A stretch of DNA of 64,000 nucleotides from Stieleria tagensis (GTDB lineage: Bacteria; Planctomycetota; Planctomycetia; Pirellulales; Pirellulaceae), in NCBI RefSeq assembly GCF_024129865.1, contig NZ_JAMYFE010000048.1:57650-121649 (forward strand), given 5' to 3'. Positions 1 to 9,538 of the stretch are shown here, piece after piece (positions within the stretch are counted from its first letter, which is position 1; each line of letters begins with the position of its first letter). Below the pieces are notes generated by a model. It was not told the DNA's origin, made no database searches, and saw only the letters and a list, made by a program, of their open reading frames with translations. A program made the translations under genes and the position numbers.

Positions 1-2492
1 GACTGCTCCATTCGCTCGGCCAATTGATCGCGGATCGCCTCCAGACGTTCCAACAAATCGATCTGCTGTTCAAATAATTTGTCTTTCGAATCAACTTCAT
101 CAGAATCCTCGTTTTCGCCCTCTGGATCGGGGGTGTCGGCGGATTCGCTTTCGGAGGGCTGCCCTGCGGCTGGCTGGCTCTCGGGACTTTGGCTTTCGGG
201 GGCCTGAGTGTCAGACGAATCGGACTCCGCTGGTTCGGTTGCATTGCCAGCTGATCCGGTCGGCTGAGCGCCCGACGCCGATGTTTTAGCGGTCATCGAG
301 GTTGGCTGTGTCGAGGGCTGTCCGGCAGCGGTTGCCAGCATCTGCGCCTGCGATGCCACGCGTCGTTGTTGGGAAGCGATCTGCTTCAGGGAATCGGCCA
401 ATTCACGCTCGGTTTCGGGACGATCGCGGCGCAGTTTCTGTCGCAGTTGCCTGGCCATCCGCCGCAGTGCTTGGCGCTGGGCTGCGGTCATCCGTTTGGT
501 CAATGCTATCTCTAATGTCTGTCTGGCTTCGGCCAGTGCCCGCAGAGCATCCTGCTGTTGAACCATCGACAGATCCAACGACCCCGCGGCCAATGAGTCG
601 GCCGCCTGCAGCATCGCCGCTTCGGCTTGGCTGAGAGCTTCGACGTCATCGTTACCACGCGAGATGAAGAACTCGGCTAAGAAGCGAGTCAAATCCGCCA
701 GCTCACTTTGGTTTTTAACCAGCCGATCGATGGTACCCAATTGGGCTGCGATGTCGGCACCACCACGAATCAGTTTGCGAGTCCGGTTGATCACAAACCG
801 TTCACGGCGAATGATTTCATCCAACTGAACGATCACGCCGCCCCCGCCGCCGTTGGGCTGCATCGGGTCAATTTCTTGATAGAACTGTCGCAACGGTCGA
901 ATGTCGATGTACCGCACATCGGATTCGGTGCGGTGGCTGCCCCAAGGCCGATTGTCGATGGCATAGGCGTAGTAACCGATGTAATCTCGTTCGGTCAACG
1001 CGAACGATTCCAACGGCAACATTTCGGCCAACATCAATCGCGTTTTCGCCGCCACCGGTTCGCTTTGGGATTGATCCTCTGAATCCCGTTTCCATTCGGT
1101 GAGAACGTATTCGTCATCGCCACCTAACTGGAACGCGACACCGGATTCGATCAATCCGTAGTCGTCCGCGATCTGGACGGCCAGCGGGACTTCGGCCAGG
1201 GTATGCACCTTGATCTCGTCACTCGGTTCACGCCAGCGAATCGTTGGCGCCGCATCGCGGCGAATTCCTAAACGCCCTGTGACCGCTTTCATCGGCGTTC
1301 CATCGTTGCCGTCGCCGCTGAAGCGCCAGCGTAGCGTGTTGTCAGCGGGCAGGTGAAACGTCCACCGTGTGCGATCGGTTCCGGCCGAAATCGAAACCGG
1401 TTTCAATTGTGATTGTTTGGCCCCGGTTTCTAAAACCGCTGTCTTCAAGGGATGGTTCAATTCGATCGTCACCGACACGTCGGACTGTTCCAGAACAGTC
1501 AGGTCCGACTTGGAAAACGAACGCTGTCCCAGTCCGGTGTATTCCGGCGGTTGGACCGAAATCTCAATTCGCTCGACTTCGATCAGCGGCTGGATCTCGA
1601 TGCGATGAATCGGCGTCGACTGCCCCGCCGAAATGAACTGGTATTCGATCGGCCAAGTGGCTTTGCCCAACCGCGTCGAAAATGACTTGCGTCTTGAATC
1701 GTCCGCGGACGTTGCTGTTTCTGTGTCGCGTTTGTCGGCGTCATCCGGCAGCAGTTCGCTTTCGATCCAGGTCGGTTCCGACGCTGTCTCGGTTGTCTCG
1801 TTGGTCTGCGTTTGAGTTCGCATTTCACGGTAACGAAACGTGACATCACGGTTCGTTCGCCCAATCAAATCCAAGGAAACGGCAACCGGCGTTCCCTCCA
1901 GTAACCGCACGTTGCCGGGGGTCACTTCTAATTGCGTGTAGGGCAGGTCGCGGCCGAGAGCCCGGGCCAACGCGGAACGCCAATCGCCCGCCGCGGCAAA
2001 CAGTCCGATCACCACAATTGCCAACAGACCGGTGGCGATCGCGCTGACCCACAGCGCCCGACGCGGCACCAATCGTGTCGGCGAAACCGATTCCCAACGC
2101 CCCATGGTTTGGTTGCCCAGCGCCGTCAACATTTCTTGCGGGCCTTGGACACGTCCATCAACGGTGTCCAGCACCGTGCGAATTCGCTGGCCGAAATCTT
2201 CAAACGAGCGTTCCAAAACGCCGGCAAAGGTTCTTCGCCGAGTTTGACCCACGACGACCACCAACCGCCATATCAAGACCAATGTGGTGGCGATGAGGGT
2301 GGTGAGCACGAGAGTGACCCGAGTTCGCTGGGACCATTCCCAGTGATAATCGATCGCGGTCAGCAACACCCAGACCGACAGCAGAAAACCAACGGCCAAC
2401 AACAGCATGGTCGCGATGCGAACCGACAGGTAACGTCGGCGGAGCGCGGCGAATTGCCGGGCCACTTGAAAGGCAACGTCTGGGGCGTTCAT
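1..2492 (-). CDS. DUF4175-like large membrane protein, partial (3' end outside window)
   Basis: The reading frame begins with the ATG at 2492-2490 and stays open to the left edge, so about 830 residues are visible and the C-terminus is missing. Three hydrophobic segments lie near the N-terminus (around residues 27-50, 58-80 and 145-165), followed by a long predicted periplasmic part. The visible C-terminal portion is highly acidic and rich in Ser/Pro/Gln/Glu, then becomes helical and coiled-coil-like (residues such as EQQIDLLERLEAIRDQLAER near the edge). This architecture resembles the DUF4175 proteins that close MoxR/DUF58/VWA operons in planctomycetes. The start overlaps the stop of the BatA-like gene as ATGA (2489-2492), so it is the last visible gene of the operon. 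Function unknown; a role in envelope homeostasis with the MoxR system is inferred only from context. Confidence 0.75.
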   Translation of the reverse strand, partial: MNAPDVAFQVARQFAALRRRYLSVRIATMLLLAVGFLLSVWVLLTAIDYHWEWSQRTRVTLVLTTLIATTLVLIWRLVVVVGQTRRRTFAGVLERSFEDFGQRIRTVLDTVDGRVQGPQEMLTALGNQTMGRWESVSPTRLVPRRALWVSAIATGLLAIVVIGLFAAAGDWRSALARALGRDLPYTQLEVTPGNVRLLEGTPVAVSLDLIGRTNRDVTFRYREMRTQTQTNETTETASEPTWIESELLPDDADKRDTETATSADDSRRKSFSTRLGKATWPIEYQFISAGQSTPIHRIEIQPLIEVERIEISVQPPEYTGLGQRSFSKSDLTVLEQSDVSVTIELNHPLKTAVLETGAKQSQLKPVSISAGTDRTRWTFHLPADNTLRWRFSGDGNDGTPMKAVTGRLGIRRDAAPTIRWREPSDEIKVHTLAEVPLAVQIADDYGLIESGVAFQLGGDDEYVLTEWKRDSEDQSQSEPVAAKTRLMLAEMLPLESFALTERDYIGYYAYAIDNRPWGSHRTESDVRYIDIRPLRQFYQEIDPMQPNGGGGGVIVQLDEIIRRERFVINRTRKLIRGGADIAAQLGTIDRLVKNQSELADLTRFLAEFFISRGNDDVEALSQAEAAMLQAADSLAAGSLDLSMVQQQDALRALAEARQTLEIALTKRMTAAQRQALRRMARQLRQKLRRDRPETERELADSLKQIASQQRRVASQAQMLATAAGQPSTQPTSMTAKTSASGAQPTGSAGNATEPAESDSSDTQAPESQSPESQPAAGQPSESESADTPDPEGENEDSDEVDSKDKLFEQQIDLLERLEAIRDQLAERMEQ

Positions 2493-4570
2493 GCGGTCGT
2501 CCGATTGGCAAGTGTAAATTCGGCTGTCAGCAAAACAACTGCCGCGGCTGCCAGCCAGGGCCAAAGTTCATGTCGATGTTCACCCTGAACCGTCGCGGCA
2601 ACCTGGTCGTTGTTGTCGTCGGCCAGCGTGATTTGAAAGTGTTCGGCGAATTGATCGACCGGCAGACGTGTCGGATCTGATTCCTTGGATGCCGCGTTGA
2701 CCACATACAGGGCTTGGTCGGTCTGTTCAAAACCAAGTCGATCAAAATTGATTTCCGCCGCGGCGTTGGTTGATCCACGTGCCGAAACGGTCGTGACCGG
2801 CGGCTGTGCCGCGGAAGCGATGGTCGGGCGCTGGGCACCGACATCACGAAACCGCACCTTGCCCTCACCGGTCAAATTCAACAGATCCGCGGCCATCTGA
2901 TGCACCAGCGGCAAGTACAGCGGACTGGTCGGCCAATTGCTCCAGCTGGAATCCGCGCTCGACAGAAACCAGACCACCTGACCGCGGCCAAGGGCGTGGC
3001 TGGTCAGCGCCGGTTGTTGCTGTTCAAACCAAGCCAGCACCCGCGTCGTCGGGTCGGGTTGGACCGGCAGAATTTGTTCAAAAGCGAGTCGACCTAGGTC
3101 ACCCTGTTGCGGATCGCCGAACGGCAGCAGCATTGCATCTTTGTCGTCCAGCGACGTGATCCGAAACGGCATCGCGCCGCTGCGTTTGGGGGAACCGAGC
3201 GTTCCCGGCGCAAGCCCACTTTCCTGCCAATTGTCATTCGCCACTGCCGCCGCGGTCAACTGGTCGGTGGCACCGTCACCGGCAAACACCAACAGTTTTC
3301 CGCCTGCGGAAACATAGTCGGCGATTTGATCGATCATCGCCGCTGATAGCGAACCGCTGTCAGTGACCACCACCAATGCCGTTTGTCCGGGCCGGATCGG
3401 CGGCAACGTGCCGTCATACAAATAGATCACTTGCGGTTGAAACAATCCGCTAGACGTTTGAGAGGATTCTGCGTCGACGGCGATGCTGGCTGCCACGCGA
3501 TTGGATTGGCGAAGCGCCGCAGCCAGATAAAAACTCTCACCGGTCGCCGCCTGGCTTTCTGCACCACCGTCTAAAACCAATACGGGAGCCGCCGCGGTGA
3601 CTTCAAAAGCGGTCATCCGCCGGTTGTCGACCGCTAAATCATCCTCGACGTCCAACGCCATCGTGACCTGCCAGGTACCGGGTTCCAATTTGCCAAATTC
3701 GAACGAGACCTCTTGGGCTTGCCCGCCGGGAATGTTGATCGACTTTTTCAATCGCACCGAACGATGGCCGTTGTTTGCCGTTGCCGTCATCGGCACCTCT
3801 TCCATTGGCAAGGTGCCGTAGTTGAACAGCGTGACATCGGCGACCACCTTGCGATCCGGTGGGATCCGTTTGCCGGCGGTCGTGACAGACAACAACGCCA
3901 GATTGTTCGCGGCGGGGCGGCCGACATCAACGACTCGGACCGGAACGCTACTGGGCATCTGCAGGGCAGCGGTTTCCAAGGCATCCGACGCCAACCCGGA
4001 TTGCTGGAGGTCCGAGACCAGCACCACGTCGGCCAGAGTGTCAGGATCTGCGGCGGCACGATCACGGGCCCAACTGAGCGCTGCCAAATAGTTGGTGTTG
4101 CCGACCACGCTGCGTGGGGCCGTGACACGCCCTGGGACGGCTTCGAATGGATGGACGCTGCTATCAAACCAAGCCCAGACGATGTTGGCATCGGTTCCCA
4201 ACTGACCGGCGATCTCTGTCGCCTGAGCGATCGCATCGTCGATCAAGCGACCATTCTGGCCCGGCATGCCCATGCTGGCCGAGCGATCGATCAACATCAA
4301 TCGCATCCGATCGCCGTCACGCCGCATGGTTTCCGGCAGATAGGGGCGGGCGAACAACAGCACCAGTGCGGCGACCGCTGCCATACGAGTCATCAGCAAC
4401 AGCCAACGCCGAATCTTGCGACGCTGCGCCCCGTCCTGCATCACCTCCTGCAAAAAACGCATCGTTCCTAATTCGACGCGCTGCACCTGCCAGCGGCTGA
4501 GCAAATGCACCAGCACTGGGATCGCGACGGCGATGCCGCCGAGCAGAAATGCGGATTGAATAAAGTTCAT
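2489..4570 (-). CDS. BatA-like membrane protein with von Willebrand factor A domain
   Basis: 693 residues. The N-terminus (MNFIQSAFLLGG...) is the typical BatA domain: a hydrophobic helix at about 5-25, a basic RRKIRRW stretch near 50-56, a second helix at about 57-75, then the VWA domain, whose MIDAS motif reads DRSAS (Asp95, Ser97, Ser99). A later segment (roughly 320-560) looks like a class I glutamine-amidotransferase-like fold, as is common in planctomycete members, and a single hydrophobic helix lies near 667-685 just before the C-terminus. Bat proteins work with MoxR ATPases and DUF58 proteins, possibly as metal-dependent protein-binding chaperones in the envelope. The gene overlaps its upstream neighbour (DUF58) and its downstream neighbour by 4 bases each, which points to translational coupling. 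Family assignment is firm; biochemical role is not. Confidence 0.9.
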   Translation of the reverse strand: MNFIQSAFLLGGIAVAIPVLVHLLSRWQVQRVELGTMRFLQEVMQDGAQRRKIRRWLLLMTRMAAVAALVLLFARPYLPETMRRDGDRMRLMLIDRSASMGMPGQNGRLIDDAIAQATEIAGQLGTDANIVWAWFDSSVHPFEAVPGRVTAPRSVVGNTNYLAALSWARDRAAADPDTLADVVLVSDLQQSGLASDALETAALQMPSSVPVRVVDVGRPAANNLALLSVTTAGKRIPPDRKVVADVTLFNYGTLPMEEVPMTATANNGHRSVRLKKSINIPGGQAQEVSFEFGKLEPGTWQVTMALDVEDDLAVDNRRMTAFEVTAAAPVLVLDGGAESQAATGESFYLAAALRQSNRVAASIAVDAESSQTSSGLFQPQVIYLYDGTLPPIRPGQTALVVVTDSGSLSAAMIDQIADYVSAGGKLLVFAGDGATDQLTAAAVANDNWQESGLAPGTLGSPKRSGAMPFRITSLDDKDAMLLPFGDPQQGDLGRLAFEQILPVQPDPTTRVLAWFEQQQPALTSHALGRGQVVWFLSSADSSWSNWPTSPLYLPLVHQMAADLLNLTGEGKVRFRDVGAQRPTIASAAQPPVTTVSARGSTNAAAEINFDRLGFEQTDQALYVVNAASKESDPTRLPVDQFAEHFQITLADDNNDQVAATVQGEHRHELWPWLAAAAVVLLTAEFTLANRTTA

Positions 4571-5478
4571 GTTGTTCGGCGGACCAAGTAATCGACCAGC
4601 GCTGCGGTCGGCGGCATGTCGGTCGTCAATTCGATTCGATCCACGCCCTGATACAAACAGGCTTCATCAAGCTGCTCACACCACTGACGGATCTTTTCCA
4701 AATAATCGTTGCGTATGCTTTCCATGTTTGTGGTCAATTCGTTCGGCCCCTCCATGTCCAACACGCGGTAGCGGCCGCTCTCGGCCAAATTCCTTTCAAA
4801 GGGGTCCAGCAGGTGAAACACGACGACCTCGTGTCCACGGTGTCGCAACTGTTGCAAGCCTTTTTTGATCCCCTCGACGTCGTCCACCAAGTCGCTCAGG
4901 ATCACCACCACCCCGCGGTGCTTTGCCAGTGCGGCGGCTTGTTCGAGCGACTTGGCAAGCGCAGTGACCTTGGATTCACACTTGGTCTGCAACAGGCTGA
5001 GACAGTCTTCCCAACGACCTGGTTTGGCAGAGGGATCCAGATACTGCGCGACGCCATCGTCGAACAGTCCCAGCCCGACCGCGTCACGCTGCTTGAGCGC
5101 GAGCGAAGCCATCGCCGCGGCCAAAGTCGCTGCGTAGTCATGCTTGCTCATCGCCCCGTCGATCTTGCATTGCATCGAGCGACTGGCATCGACAAACAAA
5201 TACAAATTCAAATTGGTTTCGGCATCAAATTCTTTGACATACAGTTTTCGCTGCCGCGCGAACACTTTCCAATTCACATGGCGCAAATCATCGCCCGGCC
5301 CGTAGCGGCGGTGCGACGAAAATTCAACGCTGTAGCCGACGAAGGGGCTGCGGTGCAGGCCCTGTAGGAAACCTTCGACCACACCACGGGCGCGCAATTC
5401 GATCGAGCTCAGCCGCGCCAATTCATCGGGCTTTAGCCATTGCGGGTGCTGCGGTGTTGGTTTGGCAGCGACGACCAC
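4567..5478 (-). CDS. DUF58 domain protein of the MoxR operon
   Basis: 303 residues. The conserved DUF58 core is visible: HRRYGPGDDLRHVNWKVFAR around residues 56-75, followed by a VWA-like strand ending VDASRSM (about 92-98), a degenerate MIDAS. DUF58 proteins are VWA-related partners of MoxR AAA+ ATPases and BatA proteins. The start is a GTG at 5478-5476 that follows directly on the TAA of the MoxR gene (5481-5479) with no spacer; no in-frame ATG lies before the conserved region, so GTG is the best choice. The 3' end overlaps the BatA-like gene by 4 bases. No transmembrane segment is evident, so it probably acts in the cytoplasm. Substrate unknown. Confidence 0.92.
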   Translation of the reverse strand: MVVAAKPTPQHPQWLKPDELARLSSIELRARGVVEGFLQGLHRSPFVGYSVEFSSHRRYGPGDDLRHVNWKVFARQRKLYVKEFDAETNLNLYLFVDASRSMQCKIDGAMSKHDYAATLAAAMASLALKQRDAVGLGLFDDGVAQYLDPSAKPGRWEDCLSLLQTKCESKVTALAKSLEQAAALAKHRGVVVILSDLVDDVEGIKKGLQQLRHRGHEVVVFHLLDPFERNLAESGRYRVLDMEGPNELTTNMESIRNDYLEKIRQWCEQLDEACLYQGVDRIELTTDMPPTAALVDYLVRRTT

Positions 5479-6567
5479 TTAGGCATCCTCCTTGACCGCC
5501 GCGAGCAACGCATCGATCACATCGTCGGAATCGATGTTGTCGGCGCGGCCATGAAAATTCAGCACCAACCGGTGGCGCAACACCGGATGCGCCAGCGCGG
5601 CGATGTCGGCGAAATCGACGTGGTAGCGGCCTTCCAACACTGCGCGGGCTTTGCCAGCCAACACCAGCGACTGGCCGGCCCGCGGGCTGGCGCCATAGGT
5701 CACGTACTTGCGAACCATTTCGACATCTTGCCCGAGCGTTTGTTGTTTCCGATCTGCGGATCCCGGTTTGCCGCTGGTTTGTGGGCGTGTCGCGGCGGTC
5801 AGCCGCGCGGCGTACATCACCACGTCATCCGACACCGGAACGCTCCGCACGATTTCCTGCAGTTTCAACAAGTCGGCCGAGGTGAGTACCGAGTCGGGCA
5901 CGCTGACATCGGTGCCGGTCGTGCCACGAATGATGTCGGCTTCCTCTTGAATCGTCGGATAGCGGACTCGAATGTTGAACATGAACCGATCCACCTGGGC
6001 TTCGGGCAACGGATACGTGCCTTCCATTTCGATCGGGTTCTGGGTGGCCACCACAAAAAACGGCGGGTCCAGTTTGTAGGTCGTGTTGCCGATCGAAACC
6101 TCATGCTCTTGCATCGCTTGCAGCAGCGCTGCTTGAGTTTTCGGTGGCGTTCGGTTGACTTCGTCGGCCAATAGGAAATTGGTAAAGATCGGACCGGGCA
6201 CGAATTTCAAGCGGTGCCCGCCACCACCTTCCTGTTCCTCGATGACGTCGGTTCCGGTGATGTCCGATGGCATCAGGTCGGGCGTGAATTGAACCCGTTT
6301 GAATTTTAGATCCAAGGCCGCCGAGAGTGTGCGGGCCATCAGCGTTTTGCCCAGCCCCGGTACACCGTGTAACAACACGTGTCCACGACACAATAGTCCT
6401 AGCAACAACAGATCGACAACGTCCTGTTGCCCGACGATCACCTTGCCGACTTCCTGGCGCAGACGCTGACGTGATTCACGCAGCTTTTCGACTTGATCAA
6501 GCAGTTGGCCGTTGCTGGACGGTGCCGCTGGATCGTTCGTTGATTTCGTATCGGTTGTGGTACTCAT
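5479..6567 (-). CDS. MoxR-family AAA+ ATPase
   Basis: 362 residues. Walker A is GVPGLGKT (68-75), Walker B is LLADE (132-136) with the MoxR-typical NRTPPKTQAALLQAMQE immediately after, and sensor 1 lies in FVVATQNPIEMEGTYPLPEAQ. A C-terminal helical lid follows. The first 20 residues are a low-complexity Ser/Thr/Asn tail. MoxR ATPases act as chaperones for assembly or maturation of protein complexes and are nearly always encoded next to DUF58/VWA genes, as here. The start overlaps the stop of the EF-hand gene (ATGA, 6564-6567). The novelty is upstream: the operon begins with exported DUF1549/DUF1501 proteins, hinting that this MoxR serves their export, cofactor loading or assembly (inference). 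Confidence 0.95.
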   Translation of the reverse strand: MSTTTDTKSTNDPAAPSSNGQLLDQVEKLRESRQRLRQEVGKVIVGQQDVVDLLLLGLLCRGHVLLHGVPGLGKTLMARTLSAALDLKFKRVQFTPDLMPSDITGTDVIEEQEGGGGHRLKFVPGPIFTNFLLADEVNRTPPKTQAALLQAMQEHEVSIGNTTYKLDPPFFVVATQNPIEMEGTYPLPEAQVDRFMFNIRVRYPTIQEEADIIRGTTGTDVSVPDSVLTSADLLKLQEIVRSVPVSDDVVMYAARLTAATRPQTSGKPGSADRKQQTLGQDVEMVRKYVTYGASPRAGQSLVLAGKARAVLEGRYHVDFADIAALAHPVLRHRLVLNFHGRADNIDSDDVIDALLAAVKEDA

Positions 6568-8231
6568 CCGGCTAGCTTGTCTGCGTTAGAGGCTTCGGTT
6601 CGGTCAATCAGATCATCCTGGTCGAGATCCAATTGGTGGAAAATTTCGCGAGGTCCTAGGAATTCATCCCAGGTCAGGTCGCCGTCACCATTGCGGTCCA
6701 TTCGTTGGAACCACATCGGTCCGCTGGGCGGCGCGATCAGGGCGGTCGGGGTGTCAGCGGTCGGGCGATCGACACGCCCGAACAGGCTGACACCGCCACG
6801 TTTGATTTCAATCCGGTAGGAGGTTGCCATTGCCGACGGATTGATTTCGGGTTGGTCGCCGGCGGTTTCTTGCAGCACTTGCTCGCAGCCTCGCAGTTCA
6901 CGAATCGAAATGCGTCCGTCCGCGTTGCGATCGAGCATTTGAAAGAAGCCGTTGCCGGTGTCCAGTAAAGTCACCTGACAGGTTGTCGACGCCGGTTCGG
7001 TGTATTCACCGACATAGTCCATCATTTCATTGGCAAACACCCGATCGTCGCCGTCTTTGTCCATCGCATCAAACAGGTAGCGTTCGAACCGCTGGTGTTC
7101 GACGATTTCGTCGCGATCCAAGTAGCCATTGGCGTCGATGTCGATGGCGTTGAAGGCTGCCGAGGCATTGCTTTTTGCTTCCGCCAACGGGTCGCGGTAA
7201 CGGTAGGCGACGCTTAGCGTCATCGCGTCGCGCCCGAGTCGGACCAGATCCTGTTGGGCAGTCAAGTTCGCATCGCTGTGATGATCGACCACCTGCAACG
7301 CGTTGCCCGAGTTGTCGCTTAAATCAACTCGCAACGTTAAATCCGGTCGGGCCGCCGCAATACCGGACAACTCTTGCACACTTAAACGTCCGTTGGCATC
7401 GCGGTCGAGCGTCTGCATCTGCTGGTCCGACCAGCCGAGTTCCTGGGCGGTTAAATGCGCATCACGATCACGGTCGTAACGACGCACCAAGCGTGCCGGC
7501 AAGATGGGCTCGGCCGCATCACGCAATAGTTCGGCATGCACCGAACCGGGCGGTTCTTGATCAATCGTGTTGACCACGACGCCGGCCATGACCTCGGGCG
7601 CTTCGGACAAAAATTCATCAAAGGTGACACACTGATCAAAATCACTGTCACGCTGGGCAATTCGCGACGCCGCCAACCGCATTTCCGCCCGCTCGATCAA
7701 ACCGGTTTGGTTTTCGTCCAACACGTTGAACACACTTAAATCTTGTTCGGCCAGCGAGTTGTTCTGGCGATAGGTGACCAATTGGCCAGCGGCTCGATCC
7801 ACGGCCAGTTCCAGTTCTTTTTGACTGAACGGTCGTTTGTTGCGCAGCGAGCTAAGGAATTTATTGCCCTGGAATCGTCGTGTGGTGTTGAACAGCGGGT
7901 GGTTCGCGGTTTCTTCGCGACTGACCTGGCCGTCCATGTCAGTGTCCAGCGTCGTCACCAAACGATCCAAATACTCCTGCCGCAATCCTTCCAACGATTT
8001 GCCCGCGTTGCCGACATACACCCGTACATGCAGCGGTCCGTTGGGCAATAGCAACAGCATGTCGTGCCGCCCCAAGCCGCTATTGGGGTCGTCGTTTTTC
8101 GCATCGGTTTGGGCGCGGGCGGCAGCCGACGGCAGCAGCGCAGCGAGCAGCAACGTTAGCACAACACGTTGAATTCGGGTCCCGGATGGGGACCACGCGG
8201 ATTGTTTCCAGGCTGCCACGCGCAATTTCAT
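6564..8231 (-). CDS. Secreted protein with ten EF-hand loops
   Basis: 555 residues. A signal peptide is likely (hydrophobic core VVLTLLLAALLPSAA about 23-37, cleavage after ARA at about 40). Ten 12-residue EF-hand loops can be read: 96-107, 172-183, 195-206, 253-264, 276-287, 364-375, 391-402, 434-445, 512-523 and 535-546. Most keep Asp at positions 1, 3 and 5, Gly or Asp/Asn at 6, and Glu at 12, for example DTDMDGQVSREE and DRNGDGDLTWDE; DENQTGLIERAE and DSDFDQCVTFDE are the most degenerate. It is therefore probably a periplasmic or surface calcium-binding protein. It sits between the DUF1501 gene and the MoxR gene with 4-base overlaps on both sides, suggesting a structural or calcium-sensing role for the same complex. 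Function is otherwise unknown. Confidence 0.85.
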   Translation of the reverse strand: MKLRVAAWKQSAWSPSGTRIQRVVLTLLLAALLPSAAARAQTDAKNDDPNSGLGRHDMLLLLPNGPLHVRVYVGNAGKSLEGLRQEYLDRLVTTLDTDMDGQVSREETANHPLFNTTRRFQGNKFLSSLRNKRPFSQKELELAVDRAAGQLVTYRQNNSLAEQDLSVFNVLDENQTGLIERAEMRLAASRIAQRDSDFDQCVTFDEFLSEAPEVMAGVVVNTIDQEPPGSVHAELLRDAAEPILPARLVRRYDRDRDAHLTAQELGWSDQQMQTLDRDANGRLSVQELSGIAAARPDLTLRVDLSDNSGNALQVVDHHSDANLTAQQDLVRLGRDAMTLSVAYRYRDPLAEAKSNASAAFNAIDIDANGYLDRDEIVEHQRFERYLFDAMDKDGDDRVFANEMMDYVGEYTEPASTTCQVTLLDTGNGFFQMLDRNADGRISIRELRGCEQVLQETAGDQPEINPSAMATSYRIEIKRGGVSLFGRVDRPTADTPTALIAPPSGPMWFQRMDRNGDGDLTWDEFLGPREIFHQLDLDQDDLIDRTEASNADKLAG

Positions 8232-9538
8232 CCCAGCAACTCCCGGATCGGAGTTCCGCCTTCGTCGATCATCGGAATCGGGCGATCACCCATGTCGTTG
8301 CTGGACGAAGAATCGATCCCCAGTCCCTCCAAGATGGTGGCATACAAATCAGGTGCGCTGGTTGGTGCATCGACGACTTCCATCCCGTCTTTGGAGGTCG
8401 CCCCGTGGACCTGACCACCGCGGATCGATCCGCCCGCCAAGGCGACGCTCCAAGCATCGGGGAAATGGTCCCGTCCCCGGTTCGGGTTGATCCGCGGCGT
8501 GCGACCGAATTCTCCCATCCAGACGACCATTGTCGATTCTAACATGCCGCGATCACGCAAATCGGTCAGCAACGTCGACCAGGCTGGGTCCAAGGTTTCG
8601 CACATCGACGACACGGTGCGAAAGTTATTCAGGTGCGAATCCCAGGACCCCTCGGCAGTACGATCCAAGGTGACTTCCACAAACGGTACACCCCGCTCGA
8701 CCAAACGACGGGCCAGCAAACAGCCCTGGCCGAACCGATTGCGGCCATAGGCGTCGCGCAGTTCGGTCGATTCCTCGTCGAGTTCAAAAGCCCCCTCGCC
8801 TCGCGTTTCCACCATCCGCATCGCTTGGTCATAGACCGAAGCATGCTTCAGAGCGGAAGACGAGGCAGAAGGGGCACCCTGGCGCAAAATGTTCAGCAAT
8901 GCTTGGCGCTCACCGAGCGCCGCGGGGTCACCGCCGGCGACCTCCAAGTTTTCAACCGTCAAATTGGCTCGCGTGTTCGGATCATCACTGGCCCCGGAAA
9001 CCAACAGCGGCGAATGATCCGGGCCCAGGAAACCCGAGCCCAGATTGGCCAAACGAAATGGGGCGATCGAGACAAATCCCGGCAACGGAGATCCCGGCGG
9101 TTTCATTCGCTGGGAAACCATCGACCCCAGCACCGGGTAATCCGTCATGCCGCCCATCGGTCGATACCCGGTCATCATCAACTGCGTCGCCCGGCCGTGA
9201 TCGCCTTCGCGTGTCTTCATCGAACGCACCAGCGCCACGTCCTTCATCTGCTTGGCCAGACCCGGCAGGTTTTGACTGAGCTCGATCCCGGGGACCGCCG
9301 TCGAAATGGCTTTGGTCGGTCCGCCATTGGAATGCCCCGGTTTGGGATCGAGTGTTTCCAACTGGCTCGGCCCGCCGGCCATCCACAGCAGAATACAAGA
9401 CTTGGGCGGACGTTTCTCGCCGGCGGCCTGTGCCAATCGAGGCAACCACGGCGAACAACTGATGCCGCCAAGCGACGCTGCCGCGATGCGGAACATTTCG
9501 CGACGTGAATACGACTGGAAAGTTCGTTTCATCGACAT
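8228..9538 (-). CDS. DUF1501 domain-containing exported protein
   Basis: About 436 residues from ATG 9538; a second ATG at 9532 would give the ATGA overlap used elsewhere in this operon, and a longer frame from 9571 is open but unlikely. The N-terminus contains SRREMFRIAAASLGG, a Tat-like twin-arginine signal, consistent with the family. Conserved DUF1501 landmarks follow: CILLWMAGGPSQLETLDPKPG, VRSMKTREGDHGRATQLMMTGYRP, and near the C-terminus MGEFGRTPRINPNRGRDHFPDAWSVALAGG. DUF1501 belongs to the alkaline phosphatase/sulfatase-like superfamily and is expanded in planctomycetes, where it is nearly always paired with DUF1549/DUF1553 genes, as here. The substrate is unknown. Overlaps the preceding gene by 4-10 bases and the following EF-hand gene by 4. 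Confidence 0.93.
   Translation of the reverse strand: MSMKRTFQSYSRREMFRIAAASLGGISCSPWLPRLAQAAGEKRPPKSCILLWMAGGPSQLETLDPKPGHSNGGPTKAISTAVPGIELSQNLPGLAKQMKDVALVRSMKTREGDHGRATQLMMTGYRPMGGMTDYPVLGSMVSQRMKPPGSPLPGFVSIAPFRLANLGSGFLGPDHSPLLVSGASDDPNTRANLTVENLEVAGGDPAALGERQALLNILRQGAPSASSSALKHASVYDQAMRMVETRGEGAFELDEESTELRDAYGRNRFGQGCLLARRLVERGVPFVEVTLDRTAEGSWDSHLNNFRTVSSMCETLDPAWSTLLTDLRDRGMLESTMVVWMGEFGRTPRINPNRGRDHFPDAWSVALAGGSIRGGQVHGATSKDGMEVVDAPTSAPDLYATILEGLGIDSSSSNDMGDRPIPMIDEGGTPIRELLG

Noticed and set aside
1932..2588. 218-codon plus-strand frame near the left end
   Set aside because: Antisense to the DUF4175-like and BatA-like genes, Gln/His/Arg-rich, no domain.
8630..8660. GGTGCGAATCCCAGG as a tRNA T-arm
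   Set aside because: It is inside the DUF1501 gene and no cloverleaf can be formed around it; no tRNA was found anywhere in the window.
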